From JAVVHH01 sp963848035 (GTDB lineage: Bacteria; Pseudomonadota; Alphaproteobacteria; Acetobacterales; Acetobacteraceae), in NCBI GenBank assembly GCA_963848035.1, contig CAWKCD010000001.1:496001-560000 (forward strand): DNA of 64,000 bases, read 5' to 3'. Positions 37,927 through 46,350 of this stretch are shown piece by piece (position 1 is the stretch's first letter; each line of letters begins with the position of its first letter). The translations under genes were made by a program, and so were the position numbers. The notes beneath the pieces are model-generated. The model was not told the origin of the DNA. It made no database searches and saw only the letters and a list, made by a program, of their open reading frames with translations.

Positions 37927-37967
37927 CTCGTGCCATCATCGGACTCGACGGCCGATGATGGCACGAG
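37927..37967. terminator. Perfect 16-bp inverted repeat, probable bidirectional terminator
   Basis: Arms CTCGTGCCATCATCGG and CCGATGATGGCACGAG are exact complements separated by nine bases. It lies between convergent comM and the lipoprotein gene, the right place for a shared terminator. No T-run follows on either strand, so a binding site or a mobile-element footprint are alternatives. Confidence 0.6.
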
Positions 37968-37971
37968 CCGA

Positions 37972-38616
37972 TTAGTACCCCGCCGCCGTCTGCCGCAGGT
38001 TGTCCAGCAGATATGGCGACGCCACGCCATCGACCGGCAACCCATGCGACGCCTCGAACGACGAGATCGCATTCACCGTCTGCGGCCCCGGACGTCCATC
38101 CGCCGGGCCGCGCATGTAGCCGAGCCGGTTCAGCTCGATCTGCACCGCTTGCACTAGCCCGATCCCGCGCACCGTACCGGCGCATAACCAACCGGCTGCG
38201 GCGCATAACCGGGCACCTGGTTGCCGCGCGCATACATGCACTGCGAATAGGCATTGTCGTATTGCATCTGGATGCCGACCTGCGCGCCGCTGCTGCCGCC
38301 CGCGCCCAGCCGCCGCGCCGAAGCCCGCGCCCGTCGCCGCGCCGACCGCCGCCCCGCGGCCGCCGCCGATCGCCGCGCCCAGCCCGGCGCCGATCACCGT
38401 GCTCAGCACCGCGCCGCCCACCGCCGTGTTGTTGGCCGCCTGCGCCTGCCCCGCCACCTGCCCCTGCGCGAAGCTGCGGCACGACATGTCCTCATCCTGG
38501 AACTGCGCGAACGGCTTGTTCGGACCCGGCATCACCTGGACCATCGGCCCCATCGGCGGCGCCGCGCATGCCGCCAATGCCGCAGCGCCCAGCAAGACGA
38601 AACGAGAAATATGCAC
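37972..38616 (-). CDS. Putative lipoprotein with glycine-zipper helix and peptidoglycan-binding C-terminus; three +1 frame breaks
   Basis: Envelope protein of about 213 residues. It starts with a lipoprotein signal (VLLGAAALAAC lipobox), then a Gly/Ala-rich glycine-zipper stretch (GAGLGAAIGGGRGAAVGAA) that could insert in or span the outer membrane. After repair at about 38306 the middle reads QVGIQMQYDNAYSQCMYARG; near 38175 two further extra bases return to the frame encoding QIELNRLGYMRGPADGRPGP, a PG_binding_1 domain. Together the three breaks add up to zero frame change, so both ends are in the same frame. Likely an outer-membrane lipoprotein contacting peptidoglycan. Confidence 0.68.
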   Translation of the reverse strand: MHISRFVLLGAAALAACAAPPMGPMVQVMPGPNKPFAQFQDEDMSCRSFAQGQVAGQAQAANNTAVGGAVLSTVIGAGLGAAIGGGRGAAVGAATGAGFGAAAGRGRQQRRAGRHPDAIRQCLFAVHVCARQPGARLCAAAGWLCAGTVRGIGLVQAVQIELNRLGYMRGPADGRPGPQTVNAISSFEASHGLPVDGVASPYLLDNLRQTAAGY

Positions 38617-38724
38617 CCCTGATCCCCCAAAATCTGCGCAAATCGTTACACTGATTACGCAATTACCGCTACCGCCGCCAGGGATCTAGTTGCAAGCGCC
38701 GCGAGCCTGCACCATTGAAGCGCC

Positions 38725-40081
38725 ATGTCCCGCCTGACGCTGCACAACAGCATGACCCGGCAACGCGAGAGCCTTCGTCGCCGATCGATCCGGATCATGT
38801 ACGGCTCTATGTCTGCGGCCCCACGGTCTACGACCTCGCCCATATCGGCAACGCCCGCACCTTCACCGTGTTCGACGTGCTCGCCCGCCTGCTGCGGCAC
38901 CTCTACCCGCGCGTCACCTACGTCCGCAACATCACCGACGTCGACGACAAGATCAACGCGCGCGCCGCCGAGAGCGGCGAGACGATCGCGTCCGTCACCG
39001 ACGCGCACCACCGCGCAGTTCCACGCCGACATGGCCGGCCTCGGCAACCTGCCGCCCGACATCGAGCCGCGCGTCACCAGCCACATCGCCGAGATCATCA
39101 CGCTGATCGAGCGGCTGATCGAGCGCGGCCACGCCTACGAGGCCGAAGGCCACGTCCTGTTCGCCGTCGCCGCCTTCCCCGGCTACGGCGCGCTCTCCGG
39201 CCGCAGCCCGGACGAGCTGCTGGCCGGCGCCCGCATCGACGTCGCCCCCTACAAGCGCGACGCCGGCGACTTCGTGCTCTGGAAGCCGTCGCCGCCCGAG
39301 ATCCCCGGCTGGGACTCTCCCTGGGGCCGCGGCCGGCCCGGCTGGCACATCGAGTGCAGCGCGATGGCCTGGCGCTACCTCGGCGAGACCTTCGACATCC
39401 ATGGCGGCGGCGGCGACCTGATCTTCCCGCACCACGAGAACGAGCGCGCGCAGAGCCTGTGCGCCCTGCCCGGCAGCCACTTCGCCCGCTTCTGGCTGCA
39501 CGCGGGCATGCTGCTCTCCGAGCACGAGAAGATGTCCAAATCCCTGGGCAATTTCCACACCATCCGCGAGGTGCGCGAGCGCGCGCCGTCCGAGGCGATC
39601 CGCCTGCTGCTGCTCCGCGCGCAATACCGTTCGACGCTCGAATTCAGCTTCGACGGCCTGCGCGAAGCGCAGGGCGACCTCGACCGCTTCTACCGCGCCC
39701 TCGCCCGCTTGCCCGCGCGCCGAGGCCGACGTGCCCGCGGCCGTGCTCGACGCGCTGTGCGACGACCTCAACACGCCCGCCGCCTTCGCCGCCATGCACG
39801 AACTGGCCGGCCGCGCGATCGCCGGCGACGCGGATGCCGCCGCCGGGCTGAAGGCCGCCGGCGCGCTGCTCGGCCTGCTGCAGCAGGAGCCGGCGGCCTG
39901 GTTCCAGCGCGGGATCGAGCCGGCCGCGGTCGAGGCCGCCATCGCCGAGCGCATCGCCGCCCGCAAGTCCCGCGACTTCGCCCGCGCCGACGCCATCCGC
40001 GCCGAGTGGCTGGCCCGCGGCGTCGCCTTCGAGGACCGGCCGAACGGCACCACCGACTGGCGCCGGGTCGCCCCCGCTTGA
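38725..40081 (+). CDS. cysS: Cysteinyl-tRNA synthetase; four +1 frame breaks
   Basis: Charges tRNA-Cys. About 450 residues after repair, normal length. Class I motifs: VCGPTVYDLAHIGNAR with the HIGH equivalent HIGN, zinc-binding region with GWHIECSAM, and KMSKSLGNF near residue 268. Extra bases near 38776, 38783 (SFVPIDPDHV), 39009 (DAHTAQFHADM) and 39720 (LPARAEADVPAAV) explain all frame changes and the total length is consistent. An essential gene with four breaks is strong evidence for sequence errors. The stop overlaps a TTG that probably starts the next gene. Confidence 0.9.
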
Positions 40082-40884
40082 CCGGCGCGACGGCGGCGCC
40101 GACCTCCACCCGATCCCCGGCAGCCCGGTGGTCGTCCTGGTCCGCCCGCAGCTCGCCGACAATATCGGCGCCGTCGCCCGCTGCATGGCCAATGGCGGCC
40201 TGTTCCACCTCCGCCTCGTCGCCCCCCGCGACGGCTGGCCGCAGGACCGCGCCTGGCGCACCGCGTCGGGCGCCGACCGCATCCTCGAAGCGATCACCCT
40301 GCACGAGACGGTCGCCGACGCCGTCGCCGACCTGCACCGCGTCTTCGCGACCTGCCCGCGCCCGCGCCACATCATCAAGACGGTGATGACCGCGCGCGAA
40401 GGCGCCGCCGACATCCGCGCCGCCGCCGCCCGCGACCTGCGCTGCGGCATCCTGTTCGGCCCCGAGCGCGCCGGCCTCGACAACGACGACATGGCCGCCG
40501 CCGACACGCTGATCAAATACCCGCTCAACCCCGAATTCGACTCGCTCAACCTGGCCCAGGCCGTGATGGTCATGGCCTACGAGTGGTGGACCGCAGCCGA
40601 GACCACCCCGCCGCGACAGCTCCTCACCCACAAGACCCAGATCGCCACCAAGGCCGAACTGGACAGCTTCCTCGAACACCTCGTCGACCAACTCGACGCC
40701 TGCGGCTTCCTGCGCAACGCGCCCAAGCGGCCCGGCATGGTGCAGCAACATCCGACACCTGTTCCAGCGCGGCGAGGCCACCGAGCAGGAGATCCGCACC
40801 CTGCACGGCATCGTCGCCGGGCTGGCGCTCGGGCGGCGGCCGCGCGGCCGGCTCGAGCCCGAGGAGCCTAACCCGGATCTGTGA
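40078..40884 (+). CDS. trmJ: TrmH/SpoU-type RNA 2'-O-methyltransferase, TrmJ-like; at least one +1 frame break
   Basis: SPOUT methyltransferase that probably modifies position 32 of tRNA. The SpoU motif 1 VVVLVRPQLADNIGAVARCM, motif 2 GILFGPERAGLDNDD and motif 3 YPLNPEFDSLNLAQAVMVMAYE are all present. Frame break near 40743 (MVSNIRHLFQRGE after removing one C). The start is uncertain: a GTG at 40128 is in frame with the conserved core, but a TTG overlapping the cysS stop (TTGA) gives a plausible MTGATAAP start if two more bases are extra between 40085 and 40127. The 3' end overlaps a convergent small gene by 17 bases. Confidence 0.82.
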
Positions 40885-41080
40885 GCTGCCGCGCCAGCCG
40901 GCGCGACATCAGCCAGCCGATCAGCGCCGACGCCGGGCCGCCGATGCAGATCAGCAGGATGCCGATCGGCGCGCCCTGGATAGCCAGCGTCATTCCGACG
41001 CCGAGCAACCCGCCGCCGATCAGCCCGCCGGAGACGCCGGATGCGATGCCGAGCCAGAGGATGTCGCCGCGAGAGATCAT
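40868..41080 (-). CDS. Small two-helix membrane protein (70 residues)
   Basis: Unrecognised short integral membrane protein. Two Gly-rich hydrophobic helices (ILWLGIASGVSGGLIGGGLL and GILLICIGGPASALIGWLM) are followed by a basic tail RRLARQL, so a hairpin with both ends in the cytoplasm is likely. It converges on and slightly overlaps the methyltransferase gene. Function unknown. Confidence 0.55.
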   Translation of the reverse strand: MISRGDILWLGIASGVSGGLIGGGLLGVGMTLAIQGAPIGILLICIGGPASALIGWLMSRRLARQLTDPG

Positions 41081-41108
41081 GCGCCGCTATATGGCCTCGC
41101 CCGGCAGA

Positions 41109-41137
41109 TTGACAGCACCAGCCTCGGAGCGTAGATG
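41109..41137 (+). promoter_or_regulatory. Possible sigma-70 type promoter for rpsD
   Basis: A perfect -35 TTGACA is followed after 17 bases by TAGATG, a weak -10, about 115 bases ahead of rpsD. The rest of the 173-base gap between the small membrane gene and rpsD holds no other recognised feature. Confidence 0.35.
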
Positions 41138-41253
41138 CCCGCCACTGCCGGGAACGTGGACGCGCCATCCGGGCGTGCGCCCGCCGCATCGCTATTGCGG
41201 ACTACCGGTGCAACAAGCCGCACAACCGTGGCATCTAGAATGGAGTACCGCGC

Positions 41254-41872
41254 ATGACCAAGCGCGCCGAAAGCAAGTACAAGATCAACCGCCGCCTCGG
41301 CGTGAACCTCTGGGGCCGCGCCAAGTCGCCGATCAACAAGCGCGAATACGGCCCCGGCCAGCACGGCCAGCGCCGCAAGCAGAAGCCGACCGACTTCGGC
41401 GTCCAGCTGATGGCCAAGCAGAAGCTGAAGGGCTACTACGGCAACATCGGCGAGAAGCAGTTCCGCAAGTATTACGACGAGGCCGTGCGCCGCAAGGGCG
41501 ACACCTCGGAGAACCTGATCGAGCTGCTCGAGCGCCGGCTGGATGCGGTCGTCTATCGCATGAAGTTCGCGATGACGCCGTTCGCCTCGCGCCAGTTCGT
41601 CAACCACGGCCACATCACCGTCAACGGCAAGCGGGTCAACATCCCCAGCTACCTCGTCAAGCGACGGCGACGAGATCGAAGTGCGCGAGAAGAGCAAGCA
41701 GCTCGCCATCGTGCTCGACGCCGCCCAGAGCGGCGAGCGCGACGTGCCCGACTATCTCGAAGTCGACCATCGCGCCATGAAGGGCCGCTTCGGCCGCGCG
41801 CCGAAGCTCACCGACGTGCCGTATCCGGTCACGATGGAACCGAACCTCGTCGTCGAGTTCTACTCGCGCTAA
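41254..41872 (+). CDS. rpsD: 30S ribosomal protein S4; one +1 frame break
   Basis: Primary 16S-binding ribosomal protein, 205 residues after repair, the standard length. Starts MTKRAESKYKINRRLG and has YGPGQHGQRRK and the S4 RNA-binding domain LDAVVYRMKFA ... ITVNGKRVNIPSYLV. The frame breaks at about 41664: removing one C gives KDGDEIEVREKSKQ and the end NLVVEFYSR. A GGAG ribosome site is upstream. As an essential protein it cannot tolerate this break, so a sequence error is likely. Confidence 0.94.
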
Positions 41873-41888
41873 CCCACCGCCCATCTCA

Positions 41889-41912
41889 CCCTCTCCCGCT
41901 TGCGGGAGAGGG
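41889..41912. terminator. Stem-loop after rpsD (CCCTCTCCCGC / GCGGGAGAGGG)
   Basis: An 11-bp perfect stem with a two-base TT spacer, followed by CAGGGGTGAGGG. This sequence is a common dispersed intergenic repeat in GC-rich proteobacteria and may serve as a terminator between rpsD and prfC. Confidence 0.55.
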
Positions 41913-41965
41913 CAGGGGTGAGGGCCATGCAAGCTGAACTGCCCGCACCCACCTAAAAGGGCGCC

Positions 41966-43505
41966 ATGACCCCCACCGAAGAAATCAGCCGCCGCCGCAC
42001 CTTCGCGATCATCTCGCACCCGGACGCCGGCAAGACCACGCTGACCGAACGCCTGCTCCGCGCCGGCGGCGCTATCCAGCTCGCCGGCAACGTCCGCGCC
42101 AAGGGCGAGCGCCGCCGCACCCGCTCCGACTGGATGGGCATCGAGCGCGAACGCGGCATCTCCGTCGTCACCTCGGTGATGACCTTCGAATACGGCGGCT
42201 GCGTCTTCAACCTGCTCGACACGCCCGGCCACGAGGACTTCTCCGAAGACACCTACCGCACGCTGACCGCCGTCGATTCCGCCGTCATGGTGATCGACGC
42301 CGCCAAGGGCATCGAGGCGCGCACCCGCAAGCTGTTCGAGATCTGCCGCCTGCGCGACATCCCGATCCTGACCTTCATCAACAAGATGGACCGCGAGGCG
42401 CGCGACCCGTTCGAGATCGTCGACGAGGTCGCCAGCACGCTCGCGCTCGACACCGCGCCGGTCACCTGGCCGGTCGGCCGCGCCGCCACCTTCGCCGGCA
42501 CCTACGACGTGCTGACCCGCGACCTGCACCTGACCGAGCCGCTGGCCCAGAGCGACGACCGCATGATCCAGCTCGGCGAGGAGCTCGAGCTGGTCCAGGC
42601 CGCCCTGCCCGAATTCGACCGCGCCGCCTTCATGGAGGGCACCCTCACCCCGGTCTTCTTCGGCTCCGCGATCAAGGAGATCGGCGTCTCCGACCTGCTC
42701 GACAGCCTCGTCGCCTTCGGCCCCCCGCCGCGCGACCAGCCCGCCGACACCCGCACCGTCCACGCGACCGAGGCACAAGCTGACCGCGCTGGTGTTCAAG
42801 ATCCAGGCCAACATGGATCCCAACCACCGCGACCGCATCGCCTTCGCCCGCGTCTGCTCCGGCCGGCTCGAGCGCGGCATGCGGCTGCGCCAGGTCCGCA
42901 CCGGCAAGCAGATCCCGCTGCACGCGCCGCAATTCTTCTTCGCCCGCGACCGCCAGATCGCCGAGGAGGCCTTCGCCGGCGACGTCGTCGGCATCCCCAA
43001 CCACGGCACGCTCGCGCATCGGCGACACGCTGACCGAGGACGAGGACCTCAACTTCGTCGGCGTCCCCTATTTCGCCCCCGAAATCCTCCGCCGCGTCCG
43101 CCTCGACGACGCGATGAAGGCCAAGAAGCTGCGCCAGGCGCTGCAGGAACTCGCCGAGGAAGGCGTCGTCCAGCTGTTCCGCCCGCAGGACGGCAGCCAG
43201 CCCATCGTCGGCGTCGTCGGCACGCTGCAGCTCGACGTGCTGCAGGCCCGCCTCGGCGGCGAATACGGCGTCGCCATCGGCTTCGAGCCCGTGCCCTACC
43301 AGCTCGCCCGCTGGGTCACCGGCGAGAAGACCGCCATCGCCAACTTCATGCCGATCCAACCGCACCGCCATGGCCGACGACGTCGACGGCGACCCGGTCT
43401 TCCTCGCCAGCTCCGCCTTCATGATGCGCCGCACCGTCGAGCTGAACCCCGGCCTCACCTTCCGCGACATCAAGGACGTCCGCGCCGACGCGCGTCGCCG
43501 CGTAG
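41966..43505 (+). CDS. prfC: Peptide chain release factor 3; four +1 frame breaks
   Basis: Translational GTPase that recycles RF1/RF2. About 511 residues after repair. G1 ISHPDAGKTTLTERLL near residue 16, G3 LLDTPGHEDFSEDT near residue 87 and G4 FINKMDRE near residue 140 identify it. Extra bases near 42771 (TEHKLTALVFKIQ), 43013 (GTLRIGDTLTEDED), 43351 (NRTAMADDVDGDP) and 43494 (RADAVAA stop) restore a single frame ending at TAG just before the Lrp gene. All four have the same sign and the length arithmetic fits. Confidence 0.88.
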
Positions 43506-43968
43506 ATGGACAAGACCGACCGAAAGCTGCTGTCGCTGCTGCAGGAGGACTGCACCCTCTCGATCGCGCAGCTCGCCGAGCAGGTGCACCTGTCGCAGAC
43601 CCCGGCCTGGAAGCGGATCCAGCGGCTCGAAGCCACCGGCGTGATCGAGCGCCGGGTCGCGCTGCTGTCGCCGGAGAAGCTGGGGCTCGGGCTGACCGTA
43701 TTCGTCTCGATCGAGGCCGGCGACCACACGCCCGACTGGCTCGAACGCTTTCGCCAATGCGGTCACGAGCTTTCCCGAGGTGGTCGAAGTGCATCGGATG
43801 GCCGGCGACATCGACTACATGCTCCGCGTCGTCACCAGCGACATTCCCGCCTACGACGCCTTCTACAAGCGCCTGATCGCCGCCGTCCCGCTCAAGAACG
43901 TCAGCTCGCGCTTCAGCATGGAGCGGGTGAAGTTCACCACCGCCCTGCCGATCCAGAGCGCGCCCTAA
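43506..43968 (+). CDS. Lrp/AsnC family transcriptional regulator; one +1 frame break
   Basis: DNA-binding regulator of about 153 residues, typically sensing an amino acid. N-terminal helix-turn-helix (DRKLLSLLQEDCTLSIAQLAEQ, recognition helix around SQTPAWKRIQRLE) and a C-terminal RAM domain (VVEVHRMAGDIDYMLRV). The frame break lies near 43750: one extra C after TTT; the repaired reading is FANAVTSFPEVVEV. It starts directly after the prfC stop. Its target may be the following transporter gene, but this is only a neighbour argument. Confidence 0.87.
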
Positions 43969-43974
43969 GCGAAC

Positions 43975-43993
43975 GCTCACCTCCGCGGTGAGC
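43975..43993. terminator. Stem-loop after the Lrp gene
   Basis: GCTCACC and GGTGAGC form a 7-bp stem with a five-base loop immediately after the Lrp stop. No T-run follows; a weak terminator is the best reading. The other ~105 bases up to the next gene show nothing recognisable. Confidence 0.4.
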
Positions 43994-44098
43994 ACGCGAG
44001 AGTATGGTCTTCTCCGGTTCCAGCCATGCGCGATGACTCCGGTCCTTTCTGAACCGGGCCGATTGTCCTGATGCCGCTGACGCGCCTTATTCGCGGTC

Positions 44099-45287
44099 AT
44101 GTCAGGCGTCACTCACCTTTCCGCTCCCCTCGCCCCGCGCACGCGCTGGCGACATCAACCGCTTCGTCTTCGTCGCCGGGCTGGCCGGCCTGGCCGCGCT
44201 GCTGGCCGTCGCCGCGCTCGAGCCGCACAATTCCTGGCGCATGCCCGCCCTCGTCCTGGTCGGCGTCGGCATCGGCGCCGTCCTGCTGCGCACCACCTTC
44301 GGCTTCGCCGGCGCCTTCCGCGCCCTGATCGAGCGGCGCGACGCCTCGGGCTTCCAGGCGCATGCGGTGATGTTGTTCCTCGCCACCGCCCTGATGATGC
44401 CGATGCTCGCCATGGGCGAGCTGTTCGGGGTCAAGCTCAACGGCGGCGAAACGCCCGTCGGCGTCGGGTTCGCCGTCGGCGCGCTACTGTTCGGCGCGGG
44501 TATGCAAGTCGGCGGCGGCTGCGCCTCCGGCACCCTGTTCGCCCTCGGCGGCGGCAACGCCAAGCTGATCGGCACACTGGCCGGCTTCGTCATCGGCTCC
44601 GCGCTCGGCGCCGCGCATATGGGCTTCTGGTGGTCGCTCCCCACCCTCCCGGCCGTCACCGCGCAAGGCCTTGTCGGCTATGGCCCGGCCATCGCGATCC
44701 AGCTCGCCGCCCTCGTCGCGCTCTGGTTCGTCGCCGGCCGATTCAGCCGCGGCAAGCAGGTCCCGCTGCTGATTTGGGGCGGCGTCATGCTCGCAGTGCT
44801 GAATGCCGCTACCCTGATCCTCGCTGGCAAGCCGTGGGGAGAGACCTCCGCCTTCGCCCTCTGGGGTTCGCAAATCGCGACGACGCTCGGCTTCGACGCG
44901 CATGGCTGGGCCTACTGGCAGCGGCCGGGCTTCGCCGGCCAGCTCGACCGCACGCTGCTGCGGGACACGACCTCGGTGATGGACGCCGCGATCCTGCTCG
45001 GCGCCGCGCTCGCGGCCGCCACGGCCGGGCTGTTCCGCCCGACCCTCGGCGGCGGCGCCAAAGCCTGGCTGGGCGCGCTCCTCGGCGGCATCGCAATGGG
45101 CTACGGCGCCCGCCTGTCCAACGGCTGCAACATCGGCGCCTATTTCAGCGCCATCTCCGTCGGCAATCTCTCCGGCTGGGCTTGGATGCTGCTGGCCCTC
45201 GCCGGCAGCTGGATCGGCGTGCAGCTCCGCCCGCTGTTCAACCTCGGCCGCGCCGACACACGCGCTGCCGCCGCTCCAGTCTGCTGA
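44099..45287 (+). CDS. YeeE/YedE family membrane protein (thiosulfate/sulfur uptake, TsuA-like); one +1 frame break
   Basis: Polytopic inner-membrane protein of about 395 residues. It carries the two Cys motifs by which TsuA-type proteins relay thiosulfate: GGGCASGTLFALGGGN near residue 140 and LSNGCNIGAYFSAI near residue 345. The N-terminal helix VFVAGLAGLAALLAVAALEP is only in frame with the ATG at 44099 if one base near 44153 is extra (RTRW-DINRFVFVAG); otherwise the first in-frame ATG would be at 44241. No TusA gene is adjacent. Sulfur import would match the cysteine and thiolation genes at the end of the window. Confidence 0.85.
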
Positions 45288-45288
45288 C

Positions 45289-45897
45289 CTACTGCATGCT
45301 GCCGCCGAGTATCTGGTACTCGGTAGCAGCCTTCTCTGCAGCCTGCGCCTCGGTCCTCGCCGCCGCGTCCGCCGGTGCGCAGGAAGCCGCGGCATGGGCG
45401 TTTTCCCGCCAAGCCAGCGCGGCCCGGTAGCGCACCTGACGCGGCACCGCCGCCGGCTGCTTCTTGGCGTCGAACGCCTCCACCTCGCTTGTCGCGGCCT
45501 CGGTCCGCCGCCGCGCCGCCGCCGTGCGCTCCCGCGCCAGATCGCAATCATACGGCGCATCGACGCTCGCCGACACGGCATCGCCCACCTTGTCGCCGGT
45601 CTTGAAATGGAGCTTGCCCGCGAAATCAGCCGGCTTCGTCGGCGAACTGGCCGCGATCCGCAGCGCGACCGGGTCGAGGAACAGCGCCCGCCCCTTCAGC
45701 TTTTGCGCCGCATCGGCAGAGACCGCCTTCACCAACGCCGCGAACTTCGCCGGATCGATCACCCGCGGGTTCAGCGCATCGTCCAAGCCCGGCAGGCGCT
45801 GATGCTCGTTCTGCCGCTCGATCGCCGCCACCACTTCGGGCGCCGACGCATCCAGCGTCTGCCGCCCGATCTCGACCCGGAACGCCGCCGCGCTCAT
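45289..45897 (-). CDS. Hypothetical protein, third gene of the C39-like peptidase operon
   Basis: A 202-residue protein that I do not recognise. It is mixed alpha/beta in the first half (RVEIGRQTLDASAPEVVAAIERQ) and becomes highly charged and Ala-rich in the second half, where a helical or coiled-coil stretch (ARERTAAARRRTEAATSEVEAF) is likely. Two Cys flank this part. The ATG overlaps the stop of the upstream gene (ATGA). In the same frame just upstream lies a hydrophobic run (VGLLVLLAGPVMSAAA) that looks like a signal peptide but lacks a start codon in frame; a single extra base there would attach it to an ATG at 45955. Confidence 0.6.
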   Translation of the reverse strand: MSAAAFRVEIGRQTLDASAPEVVAAIERQNEHQRLPGLDDALNPRVIDPAKFAALVKAVSADAAQKLKGRALFLDPVALRIAASSPTKPADFAGKLHFKTGDKVGDAVSASVDAPYDCDLARERTAAARRRTEAATSEVEAFDAKKQPAAVPRQVRYRAALAWRENAHAAASCAPADAAARTEAQAAEKAATEYQILGGSMQ

Positions 45898-46349
45898 GAC
45901 GGGTCCGGCGAGGAGGACGAGGAGTCCGACGGCTCGAACACCGCCACGACCGCATACAGCCGCAACACCGCGTCCAGATGATCCTCCAGCGCGCTCAGAT
46001 CGTCCGCGTCCCGGACGTGGTCGGCACAGTGTTCCAGCCATTGGATCAAGCTTTCATTGTTTGGCTGCCGGATCATGCGCGCCACCGTGGCCAGCGCCTC
46101 CTCGACCGCGCCATGCGCCTGCGCCGCCGGCTCGCCCGACTGCATCGGCAGCGCCAACCGGAACGCCTCGACCGTGAACGTCAGCTCGTCCGGCGACAAC
46201 TCGCCCTGCATCAGCTGGTTCGTCGCAGCCGTCGCGTATTCCGTCAGCAGTTCCGGACGCGGATCGCCGGCAGCATCGCAGAACCCGTCGGCCAGATAGC
46301 GGTCCGGCGTGAGGGCGAGCAGTTCCGCCTTGGTGTAGCTGCGGATCAT
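45894..46349 (-). CDS. Hypothetical acidic helical protein, possible immunity or chaperone partner of the C39-like peptidase
   Basis: A 151-residue, acidic, apparently all-helical soluble protein without a signal peptide. The start MIRSYTKAELLALTPDRYLADG and the segment QWLEHCADHVRDADDLSALE are the most characteristic parts; the C-terminus is a Ser/Asp-rich tail (EPSDSSSSSPDPS). One base separates it from the stop of the peptidase gene, so it is almost certainly co-expressed. Small acidic partners downstream of toxin-like enzymes are often immunity proteins; here that is inference from layout only. Confidence 0.6.
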   Translation of the reverse strand: MIRSYTKAELLALTPDRYLADGFCDAAGDPRPELLTEYATAATNQLMQGELSPDELTFTVEAFRLALPMQSGEPAAQAHGAVEEALATVARMIRQPNNESLIQWLEHCADHVRDADDLSALEDHLDAVLRLYAVVAVFEPSDSSSSSPDPS

Positions 46350-46350
46350 C

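Noticed and set aside
41966..43505. Programmed +1 frameshifting in prfC
   Set aside because: Four shifts occur in one gene without stop codons or slippery sequences at the sites, and the same type of break appears in many unrelated genes, so autoregulatory frameshifting like that of prfB is not supported.
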